A stretch of DNA of 64,000 nt from Streptomyces fuscichromogenes (GTDB taxonomy: Bacteria; Actinomycetota; Actinomycetes; Streptomycetales; Streptomycetaceae): positions 766,171 through 830,170 of the forward strand of contig NZ_BMML01000001.1 of assembly GCF_014645815.1 (NCBI RefSeq), given 5' to 3'. Within the stretch, counting starts at the first letter, position 1. Each line of letters opens with the position of its first letter. This document shows positions 43,973-53,979 of the stretch, one piece after another. A program made the translations under genes and the position numbers. Under the pieces are notes generated by a model. It saw only the letters and a program-made list of their open reading frames with translations. It ran no database searches and was not told the origin of the DNA.

Positions 43973-46513
43973 ATGGGGCTTGGCGTGCCGGAACTCGTAC
44001 TTGAATCAGACGGACGCACCTGGACGCTCGATCCGTCCAGGTCATACACCCTCGGACGCGATCCGCAGGGGGACATCGTGTTCGACGACGCCAGGGTCTC
44101 CTGGCGGCATGCCACGATCAGCTTCGACGGCCGCAGTTGGGTCATCGAGGACCACGGCAGTACCAACGGCACCTTCGTGCAGACCGGCCGGGTCCAGCGG
44201 TCGGAGATCGGCCCGGGTTCGGCCGTCCACCTCGGCAACGCGAACGACGGACCGCGTCTGAGCCTGTCCGGTGCCGCGCCCGCCGTCGCCCGGCCGCAGC
44301 CCCAGCCGTTCGCGGCGCAGGGCGCGGGCGGCTCGGGCCGGTCCCAGGCGCCGGCTCCGCAGCCGCCGGTCGCGCAGCAGCCCGCTCCGCAACAGGGCTG
44401 GCAGCAGGCCCCGCCGGCGATCCCGCAGCAGCAGGGCGCCCCGGCCATGGCCTCCGGTGGCGGCGCGGGGGCGCCGCCGGTCTACGGCGACCGCAGCCCG
44501 ACCACGTTCCACCAGTTCTCCATCGGCCGCGTGATGCGCATCGGCCGTGCGCTGGACAACGAGCTGGTCGTCTCCGACCTCCAGGTCTCGCGCCACCACG
44601 CCGAGTTCCACTCCACGCCCGACGGCCGTATGGAGATCCGCGACCTCGGCTCGCACAACGGCACGTACGTCAACGGCCAGCCGATCTCCAAGGGCGGCAC
44701 GGCGGTCCTCGACGCGAACGACATCGTCGGCGTCGGCCACTCCACCTTCCGGATCGTCGGTGACCGGCTCGAGGAGTTCGTCGACACCGGTGAGGTCTCC
44801 TTCTCCGCACGCCGCCTGACCGTCACGGTCGACGGCGGCAAGCAGATCCTGAAGGACGTCTCCTTCGGCGTCCCGGAGAAGTCCGTGATCGCGGTCATCG
44901 GCCCGTCCGGATCCGGCAAGTCGACTCTGCTCAAGGCGCTCACCGGCTACCGCCCCGCCAACGAGGGCGAGGTGCTGTACGACAACCGCAACCTGTACAA
45001 GCAGTTCGCCGAGCTGCGCCAGCGCATCGGTCTGGTCCCGCAGGACGACATCCTGCACAAGGAACTGACCGTCAAGAAGGCCCTCAAGTACGCGGCCAAG
45101 CTGCGCTTCCCCGCCGACACCACGGCGCAGGAGCGCGACGACCGGATAGACGAGGTGCTGCGCGAGCTCAAGCTCGACATCCACAAGGACAAGAAGGTCA
45201 CCTCCCTCTCCGGCGGCCAGCGCAAGCGGGTGTCGGTGGCCCTGGAACTGCTCACCAAGCCGTCGCTGATCTTCCTCGACGAGCCCACCTCGGGTCTCGA
45301 CCCGGGCATGGACCGCGATGTCATGCAGCTGCTGCGCGGCCTCGCCGACGACGGCCGCACGGTCCTCGTCGTCACCCACTCGGTGGCCGAGCTGGCGCTG
45401 TGCGACAAGCTCCTGGTGATGGCGCCGGGTGGCTCGGTGGCGTACTTCGGCCCGCCGGAGGAGGCGCTGAACTTCTTCGGCTACGACACCTGGGCCGATG
45501 TCTTCTCCGCCTTCGAGAACTACCGCGACTACGACTGGGCGGGCCGCTGGAAGGGCTCGCAGCACTACCAGATGTACGCCGCGGACATCGACGCCATCGC
45601 GCCGCAGTCCGTACAGATGCCTCCGATGCAGGTGATGAAGCCGAAGAAGCCGCAGAGCTGGGGGTCGCAGCTGCTGACCCTCGTCCGGCGGTACGTGTCG
45701 GTCATCGCCTCCGACAAGGGCTTCCTGGCGCTGACGGTGATCCTGCCGGCCGTGCTCGGCGCGGTCAGCCTGCTGATCGACAGCGACAAGACCCTGCTGG
45801 TGAACCCGATCAACTCGAAGACGGGGGTGCCGGTCCCGAACGGCACGGCGACCACGGTCCTGCTGATCCTCGCGGTCGGCGCCTGTTTCGCGGGCGCCGC
45901 GAACTCCGTGCGTGAGCTGATCAAGGAACGGGTCATCTACGAACGGGAGCGCGCGGTCGGCCTGTCCCGGTCGGCGTACCTGATGTCCAAGGTGGTCGTG
46001 CTCGGCATGATCACCGTGCTGCAGGGCCTGATGGTCGGCCTGATCGGCTTCTCCAGCCGCACGATCCCCGACCAGGGCGTGGTCCTCGGCCACTCCACCC
46101 TCTTCGAGCTGTGCATCCCGATCATGGGGCTCGGCTTCACCTCGATGATGTTCGGCCTGGTCATCTCCTCGCTGGTGAAGACGTCCGAGAAGACCATGCC
46201 GCTGCTGGTGATGTTCGCGATCATCCAGGTCGTGTTCACCGGCTGCCTGTTCACCCTGAACGGAGCGGTCGGCGTGAACCAGGTCTCGTTCCTGATGCCC
46301 TCCCGCTGGGCGGTGGGGGCGGCCGGCGCCACGCTGGACTTCAACAACATCGCGCCCAACGTCGACGACCCGACCAAGACGGACCCGCTGTGGGACCACA
46401 CGGCCGGCGCCTGGACCATGGACATGGCCGCGCTGATCGTCATCGGTGTGATCTGCGGCTTCCTGGTGGCCCGCTTCCTGCGCCGCCACGAGCCCGAGGT
46501 CATGCGCAAGTAG
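43973..46513 (+). CDS. ABC-2 type transporter with two FHA domains
   Basis: An 846-residue protein. FHA domain 1 is residues 1-95 (YTLGRDPQGDIVFDDARVSWRHA and GSTNGTFV). After a Gln/Pro/Ala linker, FHA 2 is residues 185-265 (RIGRALDNELVVSDLQVSRHHAEF and GSHNGTYVN). The ABC ATPase has Walker A GPSGSGKS near 305, LSGGQRKRVSVAL, and Walker B LIFLDEPTSGLD. The C-terminal third has six membrane segments. The FHA domains should bind phosphothreonine, which links the exporter to Ser/Thr kinases. The substrate is unknown. Confidence 0.92.
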   Translation: MGLGVPELVLESDGRTWTLDPSRSYTLGRDPQGDIVFDDARVSWRHATISFDGRSWVIEDHGSTNGTFVQTGRVQRSEIGPGSAVHLGNANDGPRLSLSGAAPAVARPQPQPFAAQGAGGSGRSQAPAPQPPVAQQPAPQQGWQQAPPAIPQQQGAPAMASGGGAGAPPVYGDRSPTTFHQFSIGRVMRIGRALDNELVVSDLQVSRHHAEFHSTPDGRMEIRDLGSHNGTYVNGQPISKGGTAVLDANDIVGVGHSTFRIVGDRLEEFVDTGEVSFSARRLTVTVDGGKQILKDVSFGVPEKSVIAVIGPSGSGKSTLLKALTGYRPANEGEVLYDNRNLYKQFAELRQRIGLVPQDDILHKELTVKKALKYAAKLRFPADTTAQERDDRIDEVLRELKLDIHKDKKVTSLSGGQRKRVSVALELLTKPSLIFLDEPTSGLDPGMDRDVMQLLRGLADDGRTVLVVTHSVAELALCDKLLVMAPGGSVAYFGPPEEALNFFGYDTWADVFSAFENYRDYDWAGRWKGSQHYQMYAADIDAIAPQSVQMPPMQVMKPKKPQSWGSQLLTLVRRYVSVIASDKGFLALTVILPAVLGAVSLLIDSDKTLLVNPINSKTGVPVPNGTATTVLLILAVGACFAGAANSVRELIKERVIYERERAVGLSRSAYLMSKVVVLGMITVLQGLMVGLIGFSSRTIPDQGVVLGHSTLFELCIPIMGLGFTSMMFGLVISSLVKTSEKTMPLLVMFAIIQVVFTGCLFTLNGAVGVNQVSFLMPSRWAVGAAGATLDFNNIAPNVDDPTKTDPLWDHTAGAWTMDMAALIVIGVICGFLVARFLRRHEPEVMRK

Positions 46514-46525
46514 TCACGCGTACGA

Positions 46526-46568
46526 CGCCGAAGGGCGGCGCCCCGCAGTGGGGTGCCGCCCTTCGGCG
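46526..46568. terminator. Bidirectional terminator
   Basis: CGCCGAAGGGCGGC(G)CCCC pairs with GGGG(T)GCCGCCCTTCGGCG around GCAGT. It separates the FHA-ABC gene from the convergent transglycosylase gene. Confidence 0.88.
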
Positions 46569-46594
46569 TGTGCGTGCAGAGGTCCGCGCAGGCC

Positions 46595-47392
46595 TCAGTA
46601 CGCGCTGTTGACGTTGTCCATCGAGCCGTACCGGTGGGCGGCGTAGTTGCAGGCGGCCGTGATGTTGGCGACCGGGTCGTAGATGTTCCACGAGGTGCCG
46701 GCCACGTGGTAGGTGGCGAAGGTCGGCGGGATGACCTGGAGCAGACCCTTGGAGGGGATGCCGTTGATGGCGTTGATGTCCCAGTTGTTGATGGCGTTGG
46801 GGTTGCCGGAGGACTCCCGCATGATGTTGCGGTACAGGCCGTTGTAGGAGCCCGGGATGCCCTTGGAGTGCATGATGTCCAGGGACTGGCGGATCCAGCC
46901 GTCGAGGTTGTTGGCGTAGGTCTTCGCGGTCACCGGCTGGATCTGCGGGCGCTGCGCGGAGCGGCTGGCGGCCTGCTGGGCGGCGCGCTTGGCGGCGGCC
47001 TTCCGGACGGCGGCGACGTGGGCCACGTGGGCCGCGTGGACGTGCCGCGCGTGGGCCTTGTGCGCCTTCTTCACGTGCGCCGCGTGGGCCGCGTGGACCT
47101 TCTTCAGGTGAGCCACGTGCAGCTCGTGGGCGGAGGCCGTCTGCTTGGCGGCGATGGCCTCGACCTTGACGTTCTGGAGGGCCAGCCGGTCGGTGACCTT
47201 GCCCGTGACGCCCTTGATCTGCGCGGTGCCGTAGGCCGCCTTGGCGGCGGTCTCGGGGGCACCGGACGTGATCGTCTCGGCGCTGCTCGGCACGGCCGAG
47301 AAGGCGAGGGCGGCGGCGCCGAGCGTGGCGACACCGGCGAGCGCGATCTTGTGGTGCTTGGTCAGCGTGGGACTGTGGGAGTGCTTGGGCAT
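46595..47392 (-). CDS. Secreted transglycosylase (SLT) with His/Ala-rich linker
   Basis: A 265-residue protein. The N-terminal signal is TKHHKIALAGVATLGAAALAFSAVPSSAE. Residues 90-145 are an imperfect His/Ala/Lys repeat (HVAHLKKVHAAHAAHVKKAHKAHARHVHAA in pieces). The C-terminal SLT domain has IMRESSGNPNAINNWDINA, GIPSKGLLQVIPPTF and ITAACNYAAHRYGS, with the catalytic Glu in RESSG. It should cleave peptidoglycan outside the cell. ATG 47392 follows a long structured leader. Confidence 0.87.
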   Translation of the reverse strand: MPKHSHSPTLTKHHKIALAGVATLGAAALAFSAVPSSAETITSGAPETAAKAAYGTAQIKGVTGKVTDRLALQNVKVEAIAAKQTASAHELHVAHLKKVHAAHAAHVKKAHKAHARHVHAAHVAHVAAVRKAAAKRAAQQAASRSAQRPQIQPVTAKTYANNLDGWIRQSLDIMHSKGIPGSYNGLYRNIMRESSGNPNAINNWDINAINGIPSKGLLQVIPPTFATYHVAGTSWNIYDPVANITAACNYAAHRYGSMDNVNSAY

Positions 47393-47419
47393 GGAAGGAC
47401 CTCTTCGAATAGCGCGGAG

Positions 47420-47494
47420 GTCGCTCGTTGTCCGCGGGGGAGACCGGCTCCTCCTGCACGAACACCGCGGGGGGAACCCGCGGTGTTGAGCGAC
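47420..47494 (-). promoter_or_regulatory. Structured leader of the transglycosylase gene (three-way junction)
   Basis: GTCGCTC (47420-47426) pairs with GAGCGAC (47488-47494). Inside lie an 11-bp hairpin (AACACCGCGGG 47461-47471 with CCCGCGGTGTT 47477-47487) and a small GGAG/CTCC hairpin (47439-47451). It sits 28-102 nt upstream of the ATG. Cell-wall hydrolase leaders in Streptomyces often carry regulatory RNA, but this does not show the conserved core of the c-di-AMP (ydaO) riboswitch as I know it. Confidence 0.4.
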
Positions 47495-47687
47495 GACAGC
47501 AATTCTTAGCGGCCGCAAAATTCCCTGGCAAAGGTGTGACCTACGATCCCCGGTAGTGAAGCCCGGATGGGCAAATCGGGACAGACTAGAACGTCTGCCC
47601 CGTTCGCGGGGGGACCCTTTATCTCCTATGTCCGTTCGTACGTGATGTGCGCCCTATGTGCGGCCTCACATCCGCCGCACATGAATC

Positions 47688-48821
47688 TCACCGATGGTTG
47701 CTGTCGCAATGCTCTGTGTGAGGGTTTTCCTCCGGGAGGATGAGGTGCACGTCCCCGAACTCGTGCCACAGGTAGAGCCCGCGCAGCGCCTCCTCGTAGC
47801 TGCGGTCCACCGCGGCCCGCCCCGCGACCGCCTCCAGCATCAGCAGATGCGAGGCCTCCGGCTCGTGCAGGCCGGTCAGCAGCCCGTCCACCACCCGCAC
47901 CCCGCGCTCCGGCGTCACGACGAGCTCCGTCCACCCCTCGGCCGCCCGCACCACCCCGTCGTCCCCGGCGGCCGACTCCACGGCCCGCACGGCGGTCGTC
48001 CCCACGGCGATCACCCGCCCGCCCGCCCGTCGCCCACCACCACCCTTCCAAGGAAGCGCTTCGCGCCTTTCTTGATTCGCCTTCACGTCGTTGATGAGCC
48101 GTGCGGAGGCCTCCGGTACGGCGAAACGTTCCGCGTACGGCGGCTCGTGCACCTCCGCCGAGGACACCCCCGTGTGCAGCACGACCGGCGCGAACTGCAC
48201 CCCCCGGCTCACCAGCTCCGCCACCAGCCGCGCGGTGAAGGGCCGCGCCGCACTCGGCATCTCCGCGCTCCCCGCCCCGTCCGCCGACGGCAGCGCGAAC
48301 ACCGTCTGATAGACGGACAACGGCTGGTCCCGCGTCGTGTAGGAGTAACGGATGGGCCGCCCGTGCTCCCGCAGCACCCCGCGCACGTCCACCGAGGCCC
48401 GCGCCCACCACAGCCGCTCGCCCCGCGCGCTCAGCGGCTCCTCCAGGACCAGCCGTCCGCCCCCGGGCAGCCGCACCCCAGTTCCCGCGCGTGTACCCGC
48501 ACGCGCGCGTGTCGTGCCGTTCCCGTCCGGCTCCCGCAGCTCGACCGCCCACCGCCCGTCGTCCCCGCGCGTGGAGAAGTGCACCACCACACGCGCGTGC
48601 CCGCTCCGCCCGGTCACGGCGGCCGCCAGTGTGGGCGAGGTGTTCACCACCAGCAGGTCCCCGGCCCGCAGCAGGCACGGCAGCCCGGCGAAGGCGTGAT
48701 GCGACACCGCCGTCCCGCGGGACACCAGCAGCCGCACGGCGTCCCGCTCCAGCCCCGGCCCGCGCTGCTCGGCCGGCACCCGCGCGGACAGCTCCTCCGG
48801 TACCCGCACGACCGTTGTCAT
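47688..48821 (-). CDS. QueA-like S-adenosylmethionine:tRNA ribosyltransferase-isomerase
   Basis: A 377-residue protein. DLLVVNTSPTLAAAVTGRSG, PIRYSYTTRDQPLSVYQTVFA, SAARPFTARLVAEL, VLHTGVSS and GLLTGLHEPEASHLLMLEA correspond to QueA landmarks, but with changes (PTL for the usual TRVI(P/A)AR). QueA adds the cyclopentenediol precursor of queuosine to tRNA. No other queuosine gene is in the window, so the true substrate may differ. It is ATGA-coupled to the upstream SDR gene. Confidence 0.8.
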   Translation of the reverse strand: MTTVVRVPEELSARVPAEQRGPGLERDAVRLLVSRGTAVSHHAFAGLPCLLRAGDLLVVNTSPTLAAAVTGRSGHARVVVHFSTRGDDGRWAVELREPDGNGTTRARAGTRAGTGVRLPGGGRLVLEEPLSARGERLWWARASVDVRGVLREHGRPIRYSYTTRDQPLSVYQTVFALPSADGAGSAEMPSAARPFTARLVAELVSRGVQFAPVVLHTGVSSAEVHEPPYAERFAVPEASARLINDVKANQERREALPWKGGGGRRAGGRVIAVGTTAVRAVESAAGDDGVVRAAEGWTELVVTPERGVRVVDGLLTGLHEPEASHLLMLEAVAGRAAVDRSYEEALRGLYLWHEFGDVHLILPEENPHTEHCDSNHR

Positions 48822-49513
48822 CGCCCCTCCACCAGAGCCGGCGCCCCGTACCTGCCGCTCGTCGGCCGCTCGTCCAGAAGCCGCAGGAACGCCGGCACGA
48901 CGGACTCCGGCGCCGGCCGCGGATCGTCGTCGTCCGGTACGGCCGCCGCGTACAGACCGGTCGCCATGTCGCCGGGATCCACCGCCCACACCCGCAGCCC
49001 CGGCTCCTCCACGGCGAGCACGGCCGCCAGCTGGTCCAGGGCCGCCTTCGAGGCGCCGTAACCGCCCCAGGTCTCGTACGCCTCGGCGCCCGCGTCCGAG
49101 CTGACCACGACGACCGCACCCGCCGCCGACTCGCGCAGCAGCGGCAGCGCCTCCTGGACCAGGCCCAGCGCGGCCACCACGTTCACCTCCAGCGCCCGGC
49201 GCAGCCCCGCCGGCGGCAGCTCGTCCAGGCGCACCAGCGGCTCGGCCCCCAGCGCGCTGGCATTGCTCACCAGCAGGTCCACCCCGCCCAGCTCCCACGC
49301 CGCGGCCACCAGGCCGGCCCGGTGCCCGGCGTCCGTCACGTCGCCGGGCAGTGCCACCACCCGCGTCCCGTGCCCCGCGAGGGCCTGCGCCGCCTCCTTC
49401 AGGACCTCCGCGCCCCTGGCGTCCAGCACCAGATCCCAGCCGCGCGCGGCCAGCGCCTCGGCGAGCGCCCGCCCCAGCCCCTTCGAGGCCCCCGTGATGA
49501 TCGCTACCGGCAT
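48818..49513 (-). CDS. SDR family NAD(P)-dependent oxidoreductase
   Basis: A 231-residue classical SDR. TGASKGLGRA is near residue 8, SNASALG near 85, and YGASKAALDQL carries the catalytic Tyr and Lys. The C-terminus (VDPGDMATGLYAA, then EVVPAF-like) fits carbonyl reductase types. ATG 49513 is chosen. Its stop overlaps the QueA-like start, so the pair is translated together. Confidence 0.87.
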   Translation of the reverse strand: MPVAIITGASKGLGRALAEALAARGWDLVLDARGAEVLKEAAQALAGHGTRVVALPGDVTDAGHRAGLVAAAWELGGVDLLVSNASALGAEPLVRLDELPPAGLRRALEVNVVAALGLVQEALPLLRESAAGAVVVVSSDAGAEAYETWGGYGASKAALDQLAAVLAVEEPGLRVWAVDPGDMATGLYAAAVPDDDDPRPAPESVVPAFLRLLDERPTSGRYGAPALVEGR

Positions 49514-49648
49514 GTCAACCGTCCCCTCGGCTCCGTCCGCCCGCGTCGGCGGTGGTCCCAACGTAGGAACGGGACCGTCCCGGCCGCCTCGGACGCGGGG
49601 CGCAACCGGGCGGGGCCCTTCGGACTAAGCCGCCGGTCCGGGCCGTGC

Positions 49649-49672
49649 GCCCTAGGTCCCCCGGCCTAGGGC
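49649..49672. promoter_or_regulatory. Palindrome upstream of the histidine kinase operon
   Basis: GCCCTAGG (49649-49656) and CCTAGGGC (49665-49672) form perfect 8-bp arms around 8 bp, 67 bp before the kinase ATG. It could be an autoregulatory site for the NarL-type regulator encoded downstream. Confidence 0.45.
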
Positions 49673-49738
49673 CGGCGGTCCACGGCCTGAGCCGTCGGCC
49701 CGATCCGCGGTGTCACACCCCGCCGGTACCGTGAGGGC

Positions 49739-50917
49739 ATGAGTCAAGGTCCCCGGTCCGGCCTCGCCGCGGTGAGCTCCGCGCTGCTGGCCATGAGCAG
49801 GCATCTGGAGGTGCGCGACGTCCTCAAGACGATCGTCGCCTCCGCCCGTGAGCTGCTCGACGCGCAGTACGCCGCGCTCGGGGTCCCCGACGACCACGGC
49901 GGCTTCGCCCAGTTCGTCGTCGACGGCGTCACCGACGCCCAGTGGAAGGCCATCGGCCCGCTCCCGCGCCAGCACGGCATCCTCGCCGCGATGCTGCGCG
50001 AGGCGAAGGTCGAGCGGCTGGCCGACGTGCGCACCGACCCCCGCTTCGAGGGCTGGCCGTCCGCCCACCCCGACATGTCCGACTTCCTGGGCCTGCCGAT
50101 CCGGGACGGGGACGAGGTCATCGGCGCGCTGTTCCTCGCGAACAAGCTGCGTTCCGTGGACGGACACCCCCCGCACCCCCCGTGCCGGCAGCCCGAAGGC
50201 GGCTGCGGCTTCACCGCGGAGGACGAGGAACTGCTCTCCATCCTCGCCCAGCACGCGGCCATCGCCCTCACCAACGCCCGGCTCTACGAGCGCAGCCGTG
50301 AGCTGACCATCGCCGAGGAACGCTCCCGGCTCGCCCACGAGTTGCACGACGCGGTCAGCCAGAAGCTGTTCTCCCTGCGGCTCACCGCCCAGGCCGCCGC
50401 GGCCCTGGTCGACCGTGATCCCTCGCGTGCCAAGGGCGAGTTGCAGCAGGTGGCCGCGCTCGCGGCCGAGGCCACCGACGAACTGCGCGCCGCCGTGGTG
50501 GAGTTGCGCCCCGCCGCCCTAGACGAGGACGGTCTCGTCGCCACCCTGCGCACCCAGGTCCAGGTCCTCGACCGCGCCCACACCGCGCGCGTGACCTTCG
50601 CCGCCAGCGGCTTCCGGGCCCTGCCCGCCGCGCAGGAGGAGGCCCTGCTCCGGGTCGCCCAGGAAGCCCTGCACAACGCCCTGCGGCACTCCGGGGCCGA
50701 CCACGTCGACGTGACCGTGAACCGGCGCGGCGGCGGAGCCGTCCTGCGGGTCACGGACGACGGCGGCGGCTTCGACCCGCACCTCACCAGGAGCGCCGGA
50801 CGCCACCTCGGCCTGGTCTCCATGCGGGACCGGGCGAGCGGCGTCGGCGGCACCCTGACCGTGGAATCGGCGCCCGGCAAGGGCACCATGATCGAGATGG
50901 AGGTCCCCGGTGGCTGA
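49739..50917 (+). CDS. GAF-domain sensor histidine kinase
   Basis: A 392-residue soluble kinase. The GAF domain is about residues 22-175, with a Cys/Pro insert ([14 protein letters not shown]) that could bind a ligand or metal. The HisKA_3 dimerisation/phosphoacceptor segment is [18 protein letters not shown] (His near 200), followed by the HATPase region [14 protein letters not shown] and [16 protein letters not shown]. The architecture resembles DevS/OsdK-type sensors. It overlaps its regulator gene by 8 bp. Confidence 0.9.
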   Translation: MSQGPRSGLAAVSSALLAMSRHLEVRDVLKTIVASARELLDAQYAALGVPDDHGGFAQFVVDGVTDAQWKAIGPLPRQHGILAAMLREAKVERLADVRTDPRFEGWPSAHPDMSDFLGLPIRDGDEVIGALFLANKLRSVDGHPPHPPCRQPEGGCGFTAEDEELLSILAQHAAIALTNARLYERSRELTIAEERSRLAHELHDAVSQKLFSLRLTAQAAAALVDRDPSRAKGELQQVAALAAEATDELRAAVVELRPAALDEDGLVATLRTQVQVLDRAHTARVTFAASGFRALPAAQEEALLRVAQEALHNALRHSGADHVDVTVNRRGGGAVLRVTDDGGGFDPHLTRSAGRHLGLVSMRDRASGVGGTLTVESAPGKGTMIEMEVPGG

Positions 50918-51551
50918 CGCGATCCGGGTGCTGCTGGTCGACGACCACCAGGTCGTCCGCCGGGGCCTGCGCACCTTCCTGGAGGTCCAGGACGACATCG
51001 AGGTCGTCGGCGAGGCCGCCGACGGGGCCGAAGGGGTCGAGCGCGCCCAGGAGCTGAGCCCCGACGTCGTCCTCATGGACGTCAAGATGCCCGGCCTGGA
51101 CGGCGTGGAGGCGCTGCGCAGACTCCGCGAACTCGACAACCCCGCGCGCGTGCTGATCGTCACCAGCTTCACCGAGCAGCGCACGGTCGTCCCGGCCCTG
51201 CGCGCGGGCGCCGCCGGATACGTCTACAAGGACGTCGATCCCGACGCGCTCGCCACCGCCATCCGCTCGGTGCACGCCGGACACGTCCTGCTCCAGCCCG
51301 AGGTGGCCGGCGCGCTGCTCTCCCAGGAGGAGGCCAACTCCGGTCAGGGCAGGGGCGGTTCGCTCACCGAGCGGGAGCGCGAGGTGCTCGGGCTGATCGC
51401 CGACGGCCGCTCCAACCGCGAGATAGCGCGCGCCCTGGTGCTGTCCGAGAAGACCGTCAAGACGCACGTCTCGAACATCCTGATGAAACTCGACCTCGCC
51501 GACCGCACCCAGGCCGCGCTGTGGGCCGTTCGCCATGGCGTGACCGGCTGA
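50910..51551 (+). CDS. NarL/LuxR-family response regulator
   Basis: A 213-residue protein. The receiver domain has [14 protein letters not shown] at the N-terminus and the phospho-acceptor Asp in [10 protein letters not shown] near residue 57. The LuxR helix-turn-helix is [25 protein letters not shown], then [19 protein letters not shown] 50910 lies inside the kinase gene end. It is the cognate regulator of the GAF kinase. Confidence 0.94.
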   Translation: MADAIRVLLVDDHQVVRRGLRTFLEVQDDIEVVGEAADGAEGVERAQELSPDVVLMDVKMPGLDGVEALRRLRELDNPARVLIVTSFTEQRTVVPALRAGAAGYVYKDVDPDALATAIRSVHAGHVLLQPEVAGALLSQEEANSGQGRGGSLTEREREVLGLIADGRSNREIARALVLSEKTVKTHVSNILMKLDLADRTQAALWAVRHGVTG

Positions 51552-51722
51552 AACGCCTTCCGTAACGCTTCACCGAAGGCAATCCGGAGGGTCGCCTTCC
51601 GGGATGAGATTCATACCGTCGTGGGAATGTCACCCGGATGGCGCACCCTCCGCCGGGTCGCCGCCGTTCTCCAGTGCGTGCCGCGGCGACCGCCGTGGCG
51701 AACGCCAAGGAGGGCTCAAGAA

Positions 51723-51971
51723 GTGAAGAACCTGAAGAAGGCAGCGGCCGTGGCGATGGTGGCCGGCGGGATCGTGGCCGCCGGTGCGGGCATGGCCTCC
51801 GCCCACACCGGCGGTGCCGGCGCGGCCGGCGCGGCCCACGGTTCTCCGGGCGTCGTCTCGGGCAACGTCATCCAGGTCCCGGTGGACGTCCCGGTCAACG
51901 TCTGCGGCAACAGCGTGAACGTCATCGGCCTGCTGAACCCCGCGTTCGGCAACACCTGCGTCAACCACTGA
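51723..51971 (+). CDS. chpE: Short chaplin (ChpE-like)
   Basis: An 82-residue secreted protein. The signal peptide AAAVAMVAGGIVAAGAGMASA is followed by one chaplin domain: GSPGVVSGNVIQVPVDVPVNVCGNSVNVIGLLNPAFGNTC, with the two disulfide cysteines. Chaplins form amyloid-like hydrophobic films on aerial hyphae. AAGGAGGG (51707-51714) lies 8 nt before GTG 51723. Position next to a two-component pair resembles the chpE (SCO1800) neighbourhood as I remember it. Confidence 0.9.
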   Translation: MKNLKKAAAVAMVAGGIVAAGAGMASAHTGGAGAAGAAHGSPGVVSGNVIQVPVDVPVNVCGNSVNVIGLLNPAFGNTCVNH

Positions 51972-51998
51972 CACCGCCCCGCACGGCGGCATCGACCT

Positions 51999-52028
51999 CC
52001 GGCCTTCCGGGCGCCCCCGGAAGGCCGG
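51999..52028 (+). terminator. Terminator after chpE
   Basis: CCGGCCTTCCGGG (51999-52011) pairs perfectly with CCCGGAAGGCCGG (52016-52028) around a 4-nt loop. Confidence 0.88.
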
Positions 52029-52190
52029 TCGGCTTCAGGAAGGCCGCCGTCGCCTCCGGCCTGGCCGCCCGGGTCCCGGTCAACATCCCGGTCAACAAGG
52101 AGCGCCGACACCGCCATTGAGGGCCACGCCGCCCGGCGCAGCCCTCGGGCGCGCTCACGCCCCCGCCCGCGCCCATGCCCCCGCTGTGCG

Positions 52191-52976
52191 CTAACGCCCC
52201 CGCTCGCGCTCCTCCACCGCCGAGTTGTACGCCGCGACCTGCGCCCGCCGGGCCGTGCGTTCCACCGGCCGCAGCGCCAGCGACCGCGCCGCCATCTCCG
52301 ACGCGCTCACCGCACCGCCGTGCCCGTTCTCGTAGGCCAGCGAGACCAGCAGCCCCACCCGCTGCGCCAGCTCCAGCACCCGCACCGCCCGCGGCGGATA
52401 CCCCGGCGCCAGCACCTCCCGCCCCTTCTCGGCCCGCGCCCGGTACGCGTCGATCGCCGCCTCCGCCGCCCGCCCCGACCCCGCGACGTCCAGCTTCGAC
52501 AGCACGTCCGTCGCGTCCCGCAGCGCCTCCGCCAGCTCGCGCTCCGCCTCACCGAGCGACGGCACGTCGGCCGGCGGCGCCTCCCGCACCGGCAGCACAT
52601 GCCAGACCACCTCGACATGCACATCGCCGGCCGGCCCGGCCTCGGACACCTCCGGCACCAGCCCGAACGCGGCGCCGTGACAGATCACCGCCTCCTCGGC
52701 CTCCAGCGCCCGCGCGTTGAACTCCGGCGGCCCGCTCAGCCCCAGCGGGTGCCCCGGCGCCGGCAGCGCGACCAGCAGCCCGGTCGCCCCCAGCGTCCGC
52801 AGCCGCCCGAGCGCCAGCGTGAGCCCGACCGGAGCGGACTCACCCGGCAACCCCGCCACCCGGTGCACCGCGTCCTCGCCGACGATGGCGAGCACGGCGT
52901 CATCCGGAGAGACAAGTCCGGCCAACAGGGCATTACCCCAAGCGGCGAGGCGTCCTGAACGCGGTTCCGAGAGCAT
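52191..52976 (-). CDS. Conserved Streptomyces hypothetical protein
   Basis: A 261-residue soluble protein. The first half is alpha/beta in character (DDAVLAIVGEDAVHRV, TLGATGLLVALPAPGHPLGL). The second half is helical, with ALRDATDVLSKLDVAGSGRAAEAAIDAYRARAEKGREVLAPGYPPRAVRVLELAQRV in segments. I do not recognise a domain. ATG 52976 faces the ABC ATPase gene divergently across 150 bp. Confidence 0.75.
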   Translation of the reverse strand: MLSEPRSGRLAAWGNALLAGLVSPDDAVLAIVGEDAVHRVAGLPGESAPVGLTLALGRLRTLGATGLLVALPAPGHPLGLSGPPEFNARALEAEEAVICHGAAFGLVPEVSEAGPAGDVHVEVVWHVLPVREAPPADVPSLGEAERELAEALRDATDVLSKLDVAGSGRAAEAAIDAYRARAEKGREVLAPGYPPRAVRVLELAQRVGLLVSLAYENGHGGAVSASEMAARSLALRPVERTARRAQVAAYNSAVEERERGR

Positions 52977-53126
52977 GCCCCCACCCTAAGGACCGGACCG
53001 ATGGAATGGAGCGCCGCACTCGTGGCGTAGATTTCGTAGGGGCTGCGCCCACCGGCGCCGCCGCCCGAGCCACAGGCGTACGCGACAGCCGAGACCGGCC
53101 ACACTGCAAGGGGAGACAACGCGCTC

Positions 53127-53918
<792 letters not shown>

Positions 53919-53979
53919 CGGGCCTTGACCCGGTAAAGCGCACTGTCGGGGTCGGCCCCACCGGCCGTACCATGACGAT

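Noticed and set aside
47393..47640. c-di-AMP (ydaO) riboswitch before the transglycosylase gene
   Set aside because: The gene type fits, but the conserved core around GACAGCTAAC is not present on the minus strand. Only a generic three-way junction can be supported.
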